A stretch of 64,000 bases of DNA from Paenibacillus solanacearum (GTDB lineage Bacteria; Bacillota; Bacilli; Paenibacillales; NBRC-103111), in NCBI RefSeq assembly GCF_910593845.1, contig NZ_CAJVAS010000007.1:124001-188000 (forward strand). Direction: 5' to 3'. The position numbers and the translations under genes are program-made. This document shows, in pieces, positions 25,750 through 34,759 of this stretch. The notes below the pieces were generated by a model. The model had not been told where the DNA came from, searched no databases, and worked only from the letters and a program-made list of their open reading frames with translations. Numbering within the stretch: position 1 is the first letter of the stretch; every line of letters begins with the position of its first letter.

Positions 25750-27149
25750 CAAGCTTTCTTCAGCAGAACTATACCTTCTTCCATCTGCTGCTCGCTCACG
25801 CCGCCAAATCCCAAATAAATTTGCGGGCGCTCCGATGGGACAGGCTTCATCCACATTTCCTGCAGATCATACACTTTGACGCCCTCGGCTGCCGCCCGTT
25901 CTACAAGAATACCGGACGTCCGGTTCGTATCGACGGTCAGTTGAATATGAAGTCCGGCGCTGTGGCCCGTAATCCGGACATGCTCACCCAGATAATCGCG
26001 GATCAGCCCGATAAACCGGTGATGCTTTTTACCGTACGTTTTGCGCATTCGCCGGATATGACGATACCAGTGGCCCTGCTCGATAAAAGACTGCATCGCC
26101 CATTGATCGATGCGCGACGGACCGTCGAACAAATAGTTCACGTTGTTCATTTTCTCGACAAGCGTGAGGGGAAGCACCATATAATTCATCCGCAATGCGG
26201 GCGTGAACACTTTGGAAAATGTGCCGATATAGATCACTCTCCCGTCGCGGTCCAGCCCCTGCAAAGACGGAATCGGCTTGACGGAATAACGGAATTCGCC
26301 GTCGTAATCGTCCTCGATGATATATGCATTTTTTGTCTGCGCCCAGCGTAGAAGTCGCTCACGCTCCGGATACGGCATAACGCTTCCCGTTGGAAATTGG
26401 TGCGAGGGCGTTATATAGACAGCCTCCGCGCAGGATTGTTCCAATGCTTCGACACTAATGCCTTTCTCCGTAACGGGAACGGGCTCGATCCGAAAGCCGT
26501 ATTGGTTGAAATGCTCGCGAACCGGGGCAAACCCGGGCTCCTCGAACGCGATCCGCCCGATGCCGGCGAACAGCTTGGCCAGTATGCCTACGCTATAATG
26601 AATGCCGGTGCCGACGACGATTTGCTCAGGCACGCAAACGACGCAGCGCGAATTCCGCAAATAGTCCGCCAGCACGGTGCGAAACGCATATTCTCCTTGC
26701 GGGTCGCCGTACTTGTTTATTTTCTCGCCCGAACGATCGAGCGTGTCGTGAAGCATTTTTCTCCAGCTCCGCATCGGAAACAGCTGCGCATCGACGGCGG
26801 ATGGCCGGAAGTCGATCCGATGCGCTTCTTCCGCCGGACCTTTGGGAAGCGGCCCCGATAACGTCCGATCCGTCCCGGCCGATGGCGGGGCAGGCTGCGA
26901 TGCGCCGAACGGATTGGCGGCGTAGATGCCGGACTTCGGCCGGCTGACGGCGTACCCTTCGGTCAACAGCATGTGATAGGCGGATTCCACCGTCGTCTTG
27001 CTAGTGCCGAGCTGCTGCATAAGCGACCGGACCGAAGGCAGCCGCATACCGTAAGGAATGCCTCCGCTCCGGATTTGATCCCGCATTTGCGTGTACAGCT
27101 GCATATAGGCGGGCAGGGCAGATCGATCGGTCAAGTGAAGATTCAGCAT
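25725..27149 (-). CDS. MocR/PdxR-family regulator (GntR domain fused to aminotransferase-like domain)
   Basis: 474 residues. An N-terminal GntR winged helix (MRLPSVRSLMQQLGTSKTTV) is joined by a linker to a fold-type I aminotransferase domain; the PLP lysine is expected in YIGTFSKVFTPALRM, with EDDYDGEFRY and SGIYAANPF also typical. Such regulators sense PLP, amino acids or derivatives. ATG at 27149; GGGAG lies about 10 nt upstream. Divergent from an amino-acid permease 132 nt away, whose expression it probably controls through the inverted repeats in between. Confidence 0.94.
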   Translation of the reverse strand: MLNLHLTDRSALPAYMQLYTQMRDQIRSGGIPYGMRLPSVRSLMQQLGTSKTTVESAYHMLLTEGYAVSRPKSGIYAANPFGASQPAPPSAGTDRTLSGPLPKGPAEEAHRIDFRPSAVDAQLFPMRSWRKMLHDTLDRSGEKINKYGDPQGEYAFRTVLADYLRNSRCVVCVPEQIVVGTGIHYSVGILAKLFAGIGRIAFEEPGFAPVREHFNQYGFRIEPVPVTEKGISVEALEQSCAEAVYITPSHQFPTGSVMPYPERERLLRWAQTKNAYIIEDDYDGEFRYSVKPIPSLQGLDRDGRVIYIGTFSKVFTPALRMNYMVLPLTLVEKMNNVNYLFDGPSRIDQWAMQSFIEQGHWYRHIRRMRKTYGKKHHRFIGLIRDYLGEHVRITGHSAGLHIQLTVDTNRTSGILVERAAAEGVKVYDLQEMWMKPVPSERPQIYLGFGGVSEQQMEEGIVLLKKAWEGLWEEA

Positions 27150-27191
27150 ATCCTATGAGCTCCCTGGAAATCTGACATGGAAAAGTAAATA

Positions 27192-27259
27192 AAATCTGAC
27201 CCTTCTTTAAGGGTCAGATTTAGTATAAAGTAAGCTTTAGTCAAAATAAAGAAAGCTTA
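27192..27259. promoter_or_regulatory. Two inverted repeats in the MocR-permease divergent region
   Basis: First: AAATCTGACCCTT-CTTT-AAGGGTCAGATTT (27192-27221), perfect 13-bp arms. Second: TAAGCTTT (27231-27238) and AAAGCTTA (27252-27259), perfect 8-bp arms. Both lie in the only AT-rich stretch between the two starts and are candidate MocR sites; the first could alternatively act as a hairpin in the MocR leader. Confidence 0.7.
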
Positions 27260-27281
27260 TAAATCAAAGCGAGGAATTTCA

Positions 27282-28592
27282 ATGTCACCACCATCATCTG
27301 CCAAATCACCCCGGCTTCAAGCGACATTGAATTTGCCGCAAATCGTCGCGCTCTATATCGGATCGGTTATCGGCTCCGGCATTCTGCTCGTTCCGGGACT
27401 TACCGCCGAAATGGCCGGACCTGCGTCGATCGTCGCCTGGCTGCTGATGTCCGTCCTGGTCATCCCGATGGCGATTACGATGGGGCTGCTCGCGGCAAAG
27501 CACCCCAGCTCCGGAGGCGTGTCCCACTTTGTCCGTCTCGCCTACGGCCGCAAAGCCGGACAGCTCGTCGGATGGTTTTTCCTGCTCTCCGTGCCGATCG
27601 GAGGTCCCGTCGTCGCCGTCACCGGCGCTCAATACGTAGGCGTACTGCTGCATTGGGGCGATCTCCAGACGTATGCGGCGGCCTCGCTCATCTTGATCAT
27701 TCCGCTTGTCATGAATGTATTCGGCCTGCATTTGGCGGGCAGCGTACAGACGATCGTCATTACGCTAATCGTTGCCATCCTGCTGCTGGCGATCGTAGCG
27801 GGCATGCCGCATGCGTCCTCTGCCAACTTTACACCGTTCATGCCCAGAGGAGCGATGAGCGTGTTTCAAGCGGCGGGACTCATGTTCTGGTGCTTCATCG
27901 GCTGGGAAGCGGTCACCCATCTGTCGGCCGAGTTCGTCGATCCGCGCAAAAACGCGATTCGCGGCGTGCTCTGGAGCGCCGGCATCGTATCCGCGCTTTA
28001 CTTCGCCGTCGCTTTCATGACGATCGCCACGCACAGCTACGGTGGAGCCGGGTCGGCCGCGGCGCTGAGCGTCCTGGTGCAGCGCTCGCTTGGACCTGTC
28101 GGCGGCTGGATCGTAGCCGTCACCGCCATCTTTATTTGTTTCGCCGCTTTCAACGCTTATGCCAGCGCGGGTTCGCGCATCGCCTATGCGATGGCGCAGG
28201 CGGGGGAGGCGCCGAAGTGGCTCGGCACACTTCACCGCAAATACAATACGCCGATCGGCGGACTCGCTTTTGTCGCCGTCGGCATTGCGTTCAGCATGGC
28301 AGCGCTGTTGTTCAAGACGGTGTCGCTCTCCCAACTGATCGCGCTCCCCAATGCGACGTTCATGGCGACCTACATCGGCGGCTGCCTGGCCGGTACGCGT
28401 CTGCTGCGCGACACCCGGGTCGGCCGCAGCTCCTCCTGGATTTCGCTCGTTGTCACGTTGGGACTGTATCCGTTTTTGGGGTGGCCGGCTTTATATCCGC
28501 TTGCCATCGGCATTCTATTCATGCTGTGGAGCAGGAGACGTTCCCTCTCCGCAAGGCATTCCGGACGCCCCCCAATGCGTCCGCCGCAATAA
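27282..28592 (+). CDS. APC-superfamily amino-acid permease (YjeH-like)
   Basis: 436 residues with about 12 hydrophobic segments. The first helix has IGSVIGSGILLVPG, the hallmark of APC transporters; FIGWEAVTHLSAEF in the middle matches the YjeH/amino-acid efflux subgroup. It sits in the cytoplasmic membrane and moves an amino acid with a proton or by exchange. GAGGAA lies 7 nt before the ATG at 27282. Divergent from the MocR regulator; the N-acetyltransferase gene follows after 42 nt and may be co-transcribed. Substrate and direction unknown. Confidence 0.92.
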   Translation: MSPPSSAKSPRLQATLNLPQIVALYIGSVIGSGILLVPGLTAEMAGPASIVAWLLMSVLVIPMAITMGLLAAKHPSSGGVSHFVRLAYGRKAGQLVGWFFLLSVPIGGPVVAVTGAQYVGVLLHWGDLQTYAAASLILIIPLVMNVFGLHLAGSVQTIVITLIVAILLLAIVAGMPHASSANFTPFMPRGAMSVFQAAGLMFWCFIGWEAVTHLSAEFVDPRKNAIRGVLWSAGIVSALYFAVAFMTIATHSYGGAGSAAALSVLVQRSLGPVGGWIVAVTAIFICFAAFNAYASAGSRIAYAMAQAGEAPKWLGTLHRKYNTPIGGLAFVAVGIAFSMAALLFKTVSLSQLIALPNATFMATYIGGCLAGTRLLRDTRVGRSSSWISLVVTLGLYPFLGWPALYPLAIGILFMLWSRRRSLSARHSGRPPMRPPQ

Positions 28593-28634
28593 AGGTTATC
28601 GCTATATATCATATGAGGACAGGAGGCGCTGCGC

Positions 28635-29513
28635 ATGATTATGACGCTGGATGACATCCAATCGTATTTGAACCGAATCGGCATAGACGCTATCGAGGTC
28701 CCGACGCTGCCATACTTGTTCGAGCTGCATAAGGCCCATGTGAGCCGTGTTCCTTGGCAGACGCTCGATATATTTGCCGGACAACCGGCCACCATCGACG
28801 TACGGGAATCGGTGCAGCTCATCGTGAACGGACGAAGCGGCTATTGCTTTCACCTGAACGGCGCGTTCAGCACGCTTCTTCGCTCGCTGGGCTATCGCGT
28901 ATCCATGCACCGGGCCGGCGTACAGCCGCATGGCGAAGCGCCGCGAATCAACTCGTTCCACCTGGGATTGACCGTCACGCTGGAGAACGAAGCGGGCGAA
29001 GAAGAACGCTGGATCGTCGATGCCGGACTCGGGGATTTGCCGTATGAACCGCTCCCGCTCCGGCAAGGCGTCTACACGCAAGGTCCTTTCATCTATCAAG
29101 TCGTTCCTTCCGGCATTGCGGAACACGGCTGGCGGCTGGTGCATGATCCGGGGGCGTCTTTTACGGGCGTCGACGTCGCTCCCGAGGTTGTGGATGGGGT
29201 CGACGTGTTTTCCGCGAATCACGAGCATTACAGCCGTTCGGCAGACTCGCCATGGATCGGGCTGTTTCTCATCCGCAACCGGCTCGCGATGGAAAGCAAC
29301 GAGCTGCGCGGATGTATGTGGAGTAAACATGACGGCAGCGGCATCACAAAGACCGAGCTGCGGTCGCGAACGCAATGGCTGGACGTGCTGGGCGATGTGT
29401 TCGGCGAACGTCTGGTGCGGTACAGCGGCCTCGAGAAGGAAGCCATATGGCAAAAGGTACGGCAAAAGCATGAGGAATGGCTCCGATCAAAGGAGTCTGC
29501 ACGGCGAAGCTAG
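28635..29513 (+). CDS. Arylamine N-acetyltransferase
   Basis: 292 residues. The Cys-His-Asp triad of NAT enzymes is intact: C71 in GRSGYCFHLNG, H109 in NSFHLGL and D129 in WIVDAGLGD. It transfers acetyl from acetyl-CoA to arylamines or hydrazines via a cysteine thioester, in the cytoplasm. AGGAGG lies 8 nt before the ATG at 28635. Follows the permease on the same strand and converges on the D,D-carboxypeptidase gene. Confidence 0.96.
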   Translation: MIMTLDDIQSYLNRIGIDAIEVPTLPYLFELHKAHVSRVPWQTLDIFAGQPATIDVRESVQLIVNGRSGYCFHLNGAFSTLLRSLGYRVSMHRAGVQPHGEAPRINSFHLGLTVTLENEAGEEERWIVDAGLGDLPYEPLPLRQGVYTQGPFIYQVVPSGIAEHGWRLVHDPGASFTGVDVAPEVVDGVDVFSANHEHYSRSADSPWIGLFLIRNRLAMESNELRGCMWSKHDGSGITKTELRSRTQWLDVLGDVFGERLVRYSGLEKEAIWQKVRQKHEEWLRSKESARRS

Positions 29514-29547
29514 GCAGCTTGTCCGATTCAACCGTCCGCCATAGCGG

Positions 29548-30435
29548 TTAGGGTCGCGCGAAGCCGTATGTCAGCAGCTTCCCCGTCTCCACAAAACGCG
29601 CTTCGGGCGCCGCCGTGCCCATCACGACGGTAATCAGCCGCCTGCCGCCCCGCATCGCCGTACCGGTAAAGCAATAGCCCGCCTCGTCCGTAAAGCCTGT
29701 CTTGAGACCGTCATTGCCCGAATAGGCGTAAGCTTCGCCCGGCAGCATCAAATTCGTAGCTTGCAATGTAAGGTTAGTGCGCGCCAGCGTCACTTGCGGT
29801 TTCCGGGTAATATCCAACACTTCCGGGTAATCGGTCACGAGACGGGCCGCCAGCTTGGCGATATCCCGCGCGGTCATCTCGGTATCTCCCGCCGCGGCGG
29901 CGGACTGGAAGCCGCGAATATCGGCTGATGGAAGTCCTGTCGCGTTGGCGAACACGGTGCCGGACGACAGTCCGAGCTTCTTCGCCGTTTGGTTCATACG
30001 CGTGACGAATTTGCTTTCCGTTCCGCTAGCCTGTTCAGCCAGCGCGACCGCCGCATCGTTGGCGGAGTGCACGACCATCGCTTCGAACAGCTCGCGAACG
30101 GTATACGTATCCTTCGGCTTGACGCCGATTTTCGACCCCGGTACATTGGCGGCATACGAGCTGATCCTTACTGTCTCGTTCCAGCGGCGCTTACCGGAGC
30201 ACACGTCCTCCAGAATGAGCAGCTCCGTCATCATTTTGGACATGCTTGCCGGAGGCAGCGCTTCATCAGCGTTCGATTCATAATAAACGGCCCCCGTTTG
30301 CGCATCGATCAGGATCGCGGCCCGCGCATGAATCTCCGGCGCGAACAGCAGCGGCACGTAGTGCCGAACGAGCATGGCCATACACGCCGCGATGCTCGCT
30401 AGCAGCAGCCATCTCCCCCATTTTCTTCTCTTCAT
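29548..30435 (-). CDS. D-alanyl-D-alanine carboxypeptidase (penicillin-binding protein, S11)
   Basis: 295 residues. An N-terminal hydrophobic anchor (about residues 9-31) is followed by the S11 catalytic domain: SMSK at S64-K67 with the acylating serine, SAN as the second motif, and LKTGFT as the third. It trims the terminal D-Ala of peptidoglycan stem peptides outside the membrane. It ends soon after the catalytic domain and lacks the C-terminal beta-rich domain of DacA, so it is of the short type. GGAGGG lies 8 nt before the ATG at 30435; starts further upstream overlap that site. Confidence 0.95.
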   Translation of the reverse strand: MKRRKWGRWLLLASIAACMAMLVRHYVPLLFAPEIHARAAILIDAQTGAVYYESNADEALPPASMSKMMTELLILEDVCSGKRRWNETVRISSYAANVPGSKIGVKPKDTYTVRELFEAMVVHSANDAAVALAEQASGTESKFVTRMNQTAKKLGLSSGTVFANATGLPSADIRGFQSAAAAGDTEMTARDIAKLAARLVTDYPEVLDITRKPQVTLARTNLTLQATNLMLPGEAYAYSGNDGLKTGFTDEAGYCFTGTAMRGGRRLITVVMGTAAPEARFVETGKLLTYGFARP

Positions 30436-30614
30436 CAGCATTTCCCTCCATCGATCGTTCAACCGGCATCACCGGTCGAAACGGTTTATATGAAGGTAAC
30501 ATAAGCAAATAAATAATCTCGCAAGAAATCTTTAAAAATTCCTTAAGGAGCGAATTTTCTTCCTGAACCTTCACCCGCGACGCCTTGGAACCGTCCGTCA
30601 GCCACCGTAACCGC

Positions 30615-30654
30615 AAAAAAGAGGCCCAGCGTCATCCCGTGACAGAATGACCTG
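30615..30654 (-). terminator. Terminator after the SLH-protein gene
   Basis: Minus strand: CAGGTCAT and ATGACGCTG arms with one bulge, then GGCCTCTTTTTT. Placed 15-54 nt after the stop at 30669. Confidence 0.6.
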
Positions 30655-30668
30655 AACCTCGATCCTCC

Positions 30669-32156
30669 TTACTTGCCTTGCAGCATGACGTTACCGGCAA
30701 CCGCCCAGTCGCCGACCGGCGAGACCTTGTACGAAACGGACGGGTTGAGCTTGCCGCCGGCCGTCAGCTCGAACGTGCCTTCCGCTCCTTTGCGGGTCTG
30801 CACTTTGTATTGCGCCGTCAACGTTTGTCCGCTTTCGTCCGTTAGCGTGACAGACCTGCCGGAGAACATCTCGTCCATCGGATCGGCTGCCAAAGCGACC
30901 GTCAGCGTCGTCTCGCTTGCCGCCTTGGCGGATTGAATCGACAGCGGCGCGATGGCTTTGGCTGTGAACGTATTTTCTTTCAGTGTAAACCAGTCCGACG
31001 ATACCGTATAACTGACGCCCGGCTGCAGCTGTTGTCCGCTCGGCAAGCGGAACTTCGGCGCTTGACGTCCGTCGGTCGCCTGCGTATACGGCACATAATC
31101 GACGACGATCGGCTGTCCGTTCTCGGGTGTCAGCAGTGCTTGTCTCGATCGGAGCGACGAAATGACCTGATAGGTGACGCCGTTAAGCGACTGGTTATCG
31201 TCGATCGCGATTTCTTTGCCGCCGCGGCTGCCAAAATACGATTCGACGAGGTAGCCGTAATCCGCTACGCCGTCCTGCTGGCTGGACGTCACCTCGAACG
31301 TGTCGGACGTGACTTGCGCCGTGCCATTGAGCGTGATTTTATTCGTCATTGCCGTGAACGTGCCGGCTGCTTTGCCCTTATAGGTCAGCGTGTAGGTCGT
31401 TCCCGGCTTTTGCAGCGTGACCGGCACGATATAGGTGGAGACGGCGCCGTTCTTCAGCTGCGGAATGTTGACGATCGACAAGCCGTCCGTAAACGCGAAA
31501 TTTTTCTTCGCCGTGTCCAGATCGACGTCTTGCGCCGTGAGCGGCGCGGAGAACGTCACCTCCAGCGTAATCGGATTGACCGCCTTCAGCCCGGTTACCG
31601 CGGCATCGCTTGACGGCTTACGCGGCTCGGCGAGATGCAGCAGCGAAGCGGCCTGCCCGCGGGTAACCGGCTTCTCCGCCTGGTAGCCGTCCTGGAACCA
31701 GGTTTGGATAATGGCCGTCTTCTTGGCTAATAGTTTACTCAGCGCATCCGTAACATAAGCTTGCGTCACCGGCTGATTCGGCTGAAACATCGCTTCCTTG
31801 CCCGGGATGACGCCATTGTCGATAAGCGCCTCCACATCGCCGGAATACCAATCGCCGCCGGCGACGTCGCGAAAGGCTGCATCCTTCGTCTCGTTTTCGA
31901 TCAAGCCGAACGTACGGACCAGCACTTTCGCCAGCTCGGCGCGCGTGATCGGCTGGTTCGGGCGAATCATTCCGTCGCCGTAGCCGGAGAAGATATTCCG
32001 GTTCAGCATGTCCGTCATCGCCGTTTGATCAACTCCGGCCTGGGACAGGTCCGTAAAGGAAGCCGCGTCCGCGTTTGCTATTTGGATATGGGAAGGAAGA
32101 ATCGCCGCGGAACCGATCGCTGCGGCCAATATCGCTCGAATCGCTTGTTTTCTCAT
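30669..32156 (-). CDS. SLH-domain cell-surface protein
   Basis: 495 residues. Signal peptide with cleavage near ANADAA (residues 28-33), then two to three SLH repeats up to about residue 185 (FTDLSQAGVDQTAMTDML, ITRAELAKVL, FRDVAGGDWYSGDVEALIDN, KPVTRGQAASLLHLAEP) which anchor to pyruvylated wall polymer. The rest contains Ig-like/Big repeats (LKAVNPITLEVTFSAPLT). ATG at 32156 with AGGAGG 10 nt upstream. The two-component genes end just upstream on the same strand. Function is structural or adhesive; exact role unknown. Confidence 0.9.
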   Translation of the reverse strand: MRKQAIRAILAAAIGSAAILPSHIQIANADAASFTDLSQAGVDQTAMTDMLNRNIFSGYGDGMIRPNQPITRAELAKVLVRTFGLIENETKDAAFRDVAGGDWYSGDVEALIDNGVIPGKEAMFQPNQPVTQAYVTDALSKLLAKKTAIIQTWFQDGYQAEKPVTRGQAASLLHLAEPRKPSSDAAVTGLKAVNPITLEVTFSAPLTAQDVDLDTAKKNFAFTDGLSIVNIPQLKNGAVSTYIVPVTLQKPGTTYTLTYKGKAAGTFTAMTNKITLNGTAQVTSDTFEVTSSQQDGVADYGYLVESYFGSRGGKEIAIDDNQSLNGVTYQVISSLRSRQALLTPENGQPIVVDYVPYTQATDGRQAPKFRLPSGQQLQPGVSYTVSSDWFTLKENTFTAKAIAPLSIQSAKAASETTLTVALAADPMDEMFSGRSVTLTDESGQTLTAQYKVQTRKGAEGTFELTAGGKLNPSVSYKVSPVGDWAVAGNVMLQGK

Positions 32157-32246
32157 GTTTCGTACGCCTCCTGAGGATGAATTGCTTTACAAATTCATCT
32201 TACCGGACGTTTCTAAACGGGCGCGAAACAACAGATTAAATAATTA

Positions 32247-32954
32247 TTAAATCGTTCCGCTGCGGCCGGAAGCGAACCGGTAGCCCGCGCCCCACAGCGT
32301 CTCGATATATTCCGGCCGGGACGGGTCGGACTCGATTTTTTCCCGGATGCGGCGAATATGGACGGTCACGGTGGCGATGTCGCCGAGCGAATCCATCCCC
32401 CATATTTTCTCGAACAGCTCCTCTTTGCTGAACACGCGGTTCGGATGAAGCGCCAGAAACGTCAGCAGATCGAATTCCTTCGCCGTCATCGTCACTTCCT
32501 TGCCGCTCACATACACCCGGCGCGCAGCCGTATCGAGCACGAGACTGCCGGCCCGGATCTCCCCGCTCTTATGCTCCTTGCCGCCGGTCAGCCGCTCGTA
32601 CCGGGCCAGATGCGCCTTCACCCGGGCTACCAGCTCGCTCGGGCTGAACGGCTTCGTAATGTAATCGTCGGCCCCGCCGCCGAGTCCGCGAATTTTATCG
32701 ATCTCTTCTTTCTTGGCCGATACGATCAGAATCGGCACATCCTTGACGCTGCGGATTTGGCGGCATACCTCAAGCCCGTCCATGCCGGGCAGCATGAGAT
32801 CCAGCACGATTAAAGCATAGTCTTCGCTCAGCGCCTTCCGCAGACCTTCGTCCCCGCTGCCGCATATATGTGCGCTGAACCCGTTCAGTTCGAAATAATC
32901 CCGCTGCAGGTCCGCGATGCTTGCCTCGTCTTCAATGATCAGTATGTTTTTCAT
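32247..32954 (-). CDS. OmpR/PhoB-family response regulator
   Basis: 235 residues. Receiver domain with the phospho-acceptor D52 in VLDLMLPGMDG and conserved K in ITKPFSPSELVARV; C-terminal winged helix (TAKEFDLLTFLALHPNRVFS, VTVHIRRIREKIE). ATG at 32954 preceded by GGAGAGG. Its start lies inside the 3' end of the histidine kinase gene (23-nt overlap), an inverted order compared with most Bacillales two-component operons. Targets unknown; the SLH protein gene follows on the same strand. Confidence 0.95.
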   Translation of the reverse strand: MKNILIIEDEASIADLQRDYFELNGFSAHICGSGDEGLRKALSEDYALIVLDLMLPGMDGLEVCRQIRSVKDVPILIVSAKKEEIDKIRGLGGGADDYITKPFSPSELVARVKAHLARYERLTGGKEHKSGEIRAGSLVLDTAARRVYVSGKEVTMTAKEFDLLTFLALHPNRVFSKEELFEKIWGMDSLGDIATVTVHIRRIREKIESDPSRPEYIETLWGAGYRFASGRSGTI

Positions 32955-34434
32955 AAGCCTCTCCATTGCCGCTAAGAATCGTTCGCTTCAGTGTAAAATA
33001 GATCGTCGTGCCCTGTCCGTACACGCTATCCGCTCCGATCGTTCCTCCATGCCCTTCGATCACCTGTCTAGCGATTGCAAGCCCGAGCCCGCTGCCGCCC
33101 GTTCTGGAATTGCGCGAGCTTTCGGCCCGGTAAAAACGGTCGAAGATGTGCGCCGCGGCTTCCGCCGGAATACCCGACCCGTTATCGGTCAGCCGAACCG
33201 TCACATCGCCCTCCCCCGGCTCGACGCGGACGACAATCCGCTTGTCCGCTTTGTCCATAAATTTGACGGAATTATCGATGATGTTGGAGATCGCCCGTCT
33301 GACCTTCTCGGGATCGATGAGCACCTCGACCGGCTCTCCCTGCCATGGGGCGTAATACAGTTGAAACCCTTGGGCTTCCAGATCAAACCGCTGCTCCTCC
33401 AGCACATCGGTCAAAAACCGGTTCAGATCGAGCTTCTCGAAATGAAAGGGCACTTTCTTCAAGTCGAGCTTCGAATATAAAAACAGCTCGTCGATCAGGC
33501 GGTCCATCGCTACCGTTTTGCCGAAAATGGTGTTGACGTATTTGTTCATTTTTTCAGGCGTGTTGGCGACGCCGTCGCGAATGCCCTCGATATATCCTTT
33601 GATGGACGAAATCGGCGTTTTCAAATCATGCGAGATGTTCGACAGCAGCTCCTTGCGGTTTTCCTCGTACTGCTGCTGCAGCTCCAGGGAATGATTCAGC
33701 TGCTTGCGCATTTCTTCAAAGGCGGTGGACAGCTGCCCGATTTCCCCTCCCGCAGCCGGCTCGATCCGAAAGTCCAGGTTGCCCTCCCGAATGCGGTCCG
33801 CCGATTGCTTCAGCTTTTGCAGCGGTACAATGATGCTGCGGGTTATGAAAGCATACAGCAGCACGTTGGCCAGCAGCAGCAATACAAACAGGATCGATAT
33901 GAGCAGCGGCAGCAGCTTGCGCGTCAGCTCGGCGAACGGACTGCGCTCCCGCAGGACGAACACGCTTCCCGGCGACTGGTCGCCGAACACGAAGTCATAC
34001 TTCGCATACGAAAAAAAACGGTCTGCGATATTGAACGTGCCCCGGATCTGAATGTTGCCCGCATCGTATTCTGGGAGATGCGTCTCGGGCTGAAGCGTCT
34101 TCCACGGAGGCGAAGCGTAATAAATGCTCGGCCCCTTCCGGATAATGAGCGTAGCCTGCGCGATCCGCAGCTTGTTGTCGTAGTCTGCCAGCAGCGCCCG
34201 ATCAAGGAGCCGGTCAGGATTGTCGTTCTTCGTGATGTACTTCAATTCCATGAACAAGCTTTCGACTTCCGGCGATAACGGATTGAGCGCATAATGGATT
34301 TTGTAAAATTGCTTGATGCTCTTCATATCGCCCGTAACCGCCACCGTAATGAAGAAGGTTGTGGCCACGAAGATCAGGATCGTAATGAGCAGCGTTCCCG
34401 TATAGGAAAAAAGCAGCTTGAGCCGAATGGACAT
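32932..34434 (-). CDS. Sensor histidine kinase
   Basis: 500 residues. TM helix at about 9-34, an extracellular domain to about 165, a second TM helix near 170-195, HAMP (IREGNLDFRIEPAAGGEIG), DHp with phospho-accepting H in LSNISHDLKTPISS, and an HATPase domain with N box (ISNIIDNSVKFM) and G boxes (DNGSGIPAEAA, GGSGLGLAIARQ). AGGAGG lies 6 nt before the ATG at 34434. First gene of the kinase-regulator pair; the overlap suggests translational coupling. Signal unknown. Confidence 0.94.
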   Translation of the reverse strand: MSIRLKLLFSYTGTLLITILIFVATTFFITVAVTGDMKSIKQFYKIHYALNPLSPEVESLFMELKYITKNDNPDRLLDRALLADYDNKLRIAQATLIIRKGPSIYYASPPWKTLQPETHLPEYDAGNIQIRGTFNIADRFFSYAKYDFVFGDQSPGSVFVLRERSPFAELTRKLLPLLISILFVLLLLANVLLYAFITRSIIVPLQKLKQSADRIREGNLDFRIEPAAGGEIGQLSTAFEEMRKQLNHSLELQQQYEENRKELLSNISHDLKTPISSIKGYIEGIRDGVANTPEKMNKYVNTIFGKTVAMDRLIDELFLYSKLDLKKVPFHFEKLDLNRFLTDVLEEQRFDLEAQGFQLYYAPWQGEPVEVLIDPEKVRRAISNIIDNSVKFMDKADKRIVVRVEPGEGDVTVRLTDNGSGIPAEAAAHIFDRFYRAESSRNSRTGGSGLGLAIARQVIEGHGGTIGADSVYGQGTTIYFTLKRTILSGNGEAYEKHTDH

Positions 34435-34599
34435 ACGTCCCCTCCTTCCGCTTGTCGACGGTTCGGCAATACTCACAATGTATCGAAAGCCGGCGGCAAA
34501 TTCAATGAAATCGCCGCGATTTAAGGATTTGTTAATAACTGAGGCGGCGGTAAGCAGAAGCGGCCACCGTCCTTGCCGTCATGTTATGGGTAGTTTGCC

Positions 34600-34650
34600 A
34601 AAAAAAAGAACACTTTAAGCCGTATGGAAGCCATACAACTTAAAGTGTTC
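34600..34650 (-). terminator. Strong terminator after the degenerate nagZ
   Basis: Minus strand: perfect 12-bp arms GAACACTTTAAG / CTTAAAGTGTTC with an inner TATGG/CCATA stem, followed by eight T. It lies about 110 nt after the stop at 34760 and ends the namZ-nagZ unit. Confidence 0.85.
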
Positions 34651-34759
34651 CGCTTCTTCTTCGCTCACGCGGCGTTCAGCCAATCAACGGCTGGTGGCTG
34701 TAAGGCAAATGCCATTCCGGCCGCGGCGTCTTGCGCGCCGGATTAGTTGAACGCCTGCG

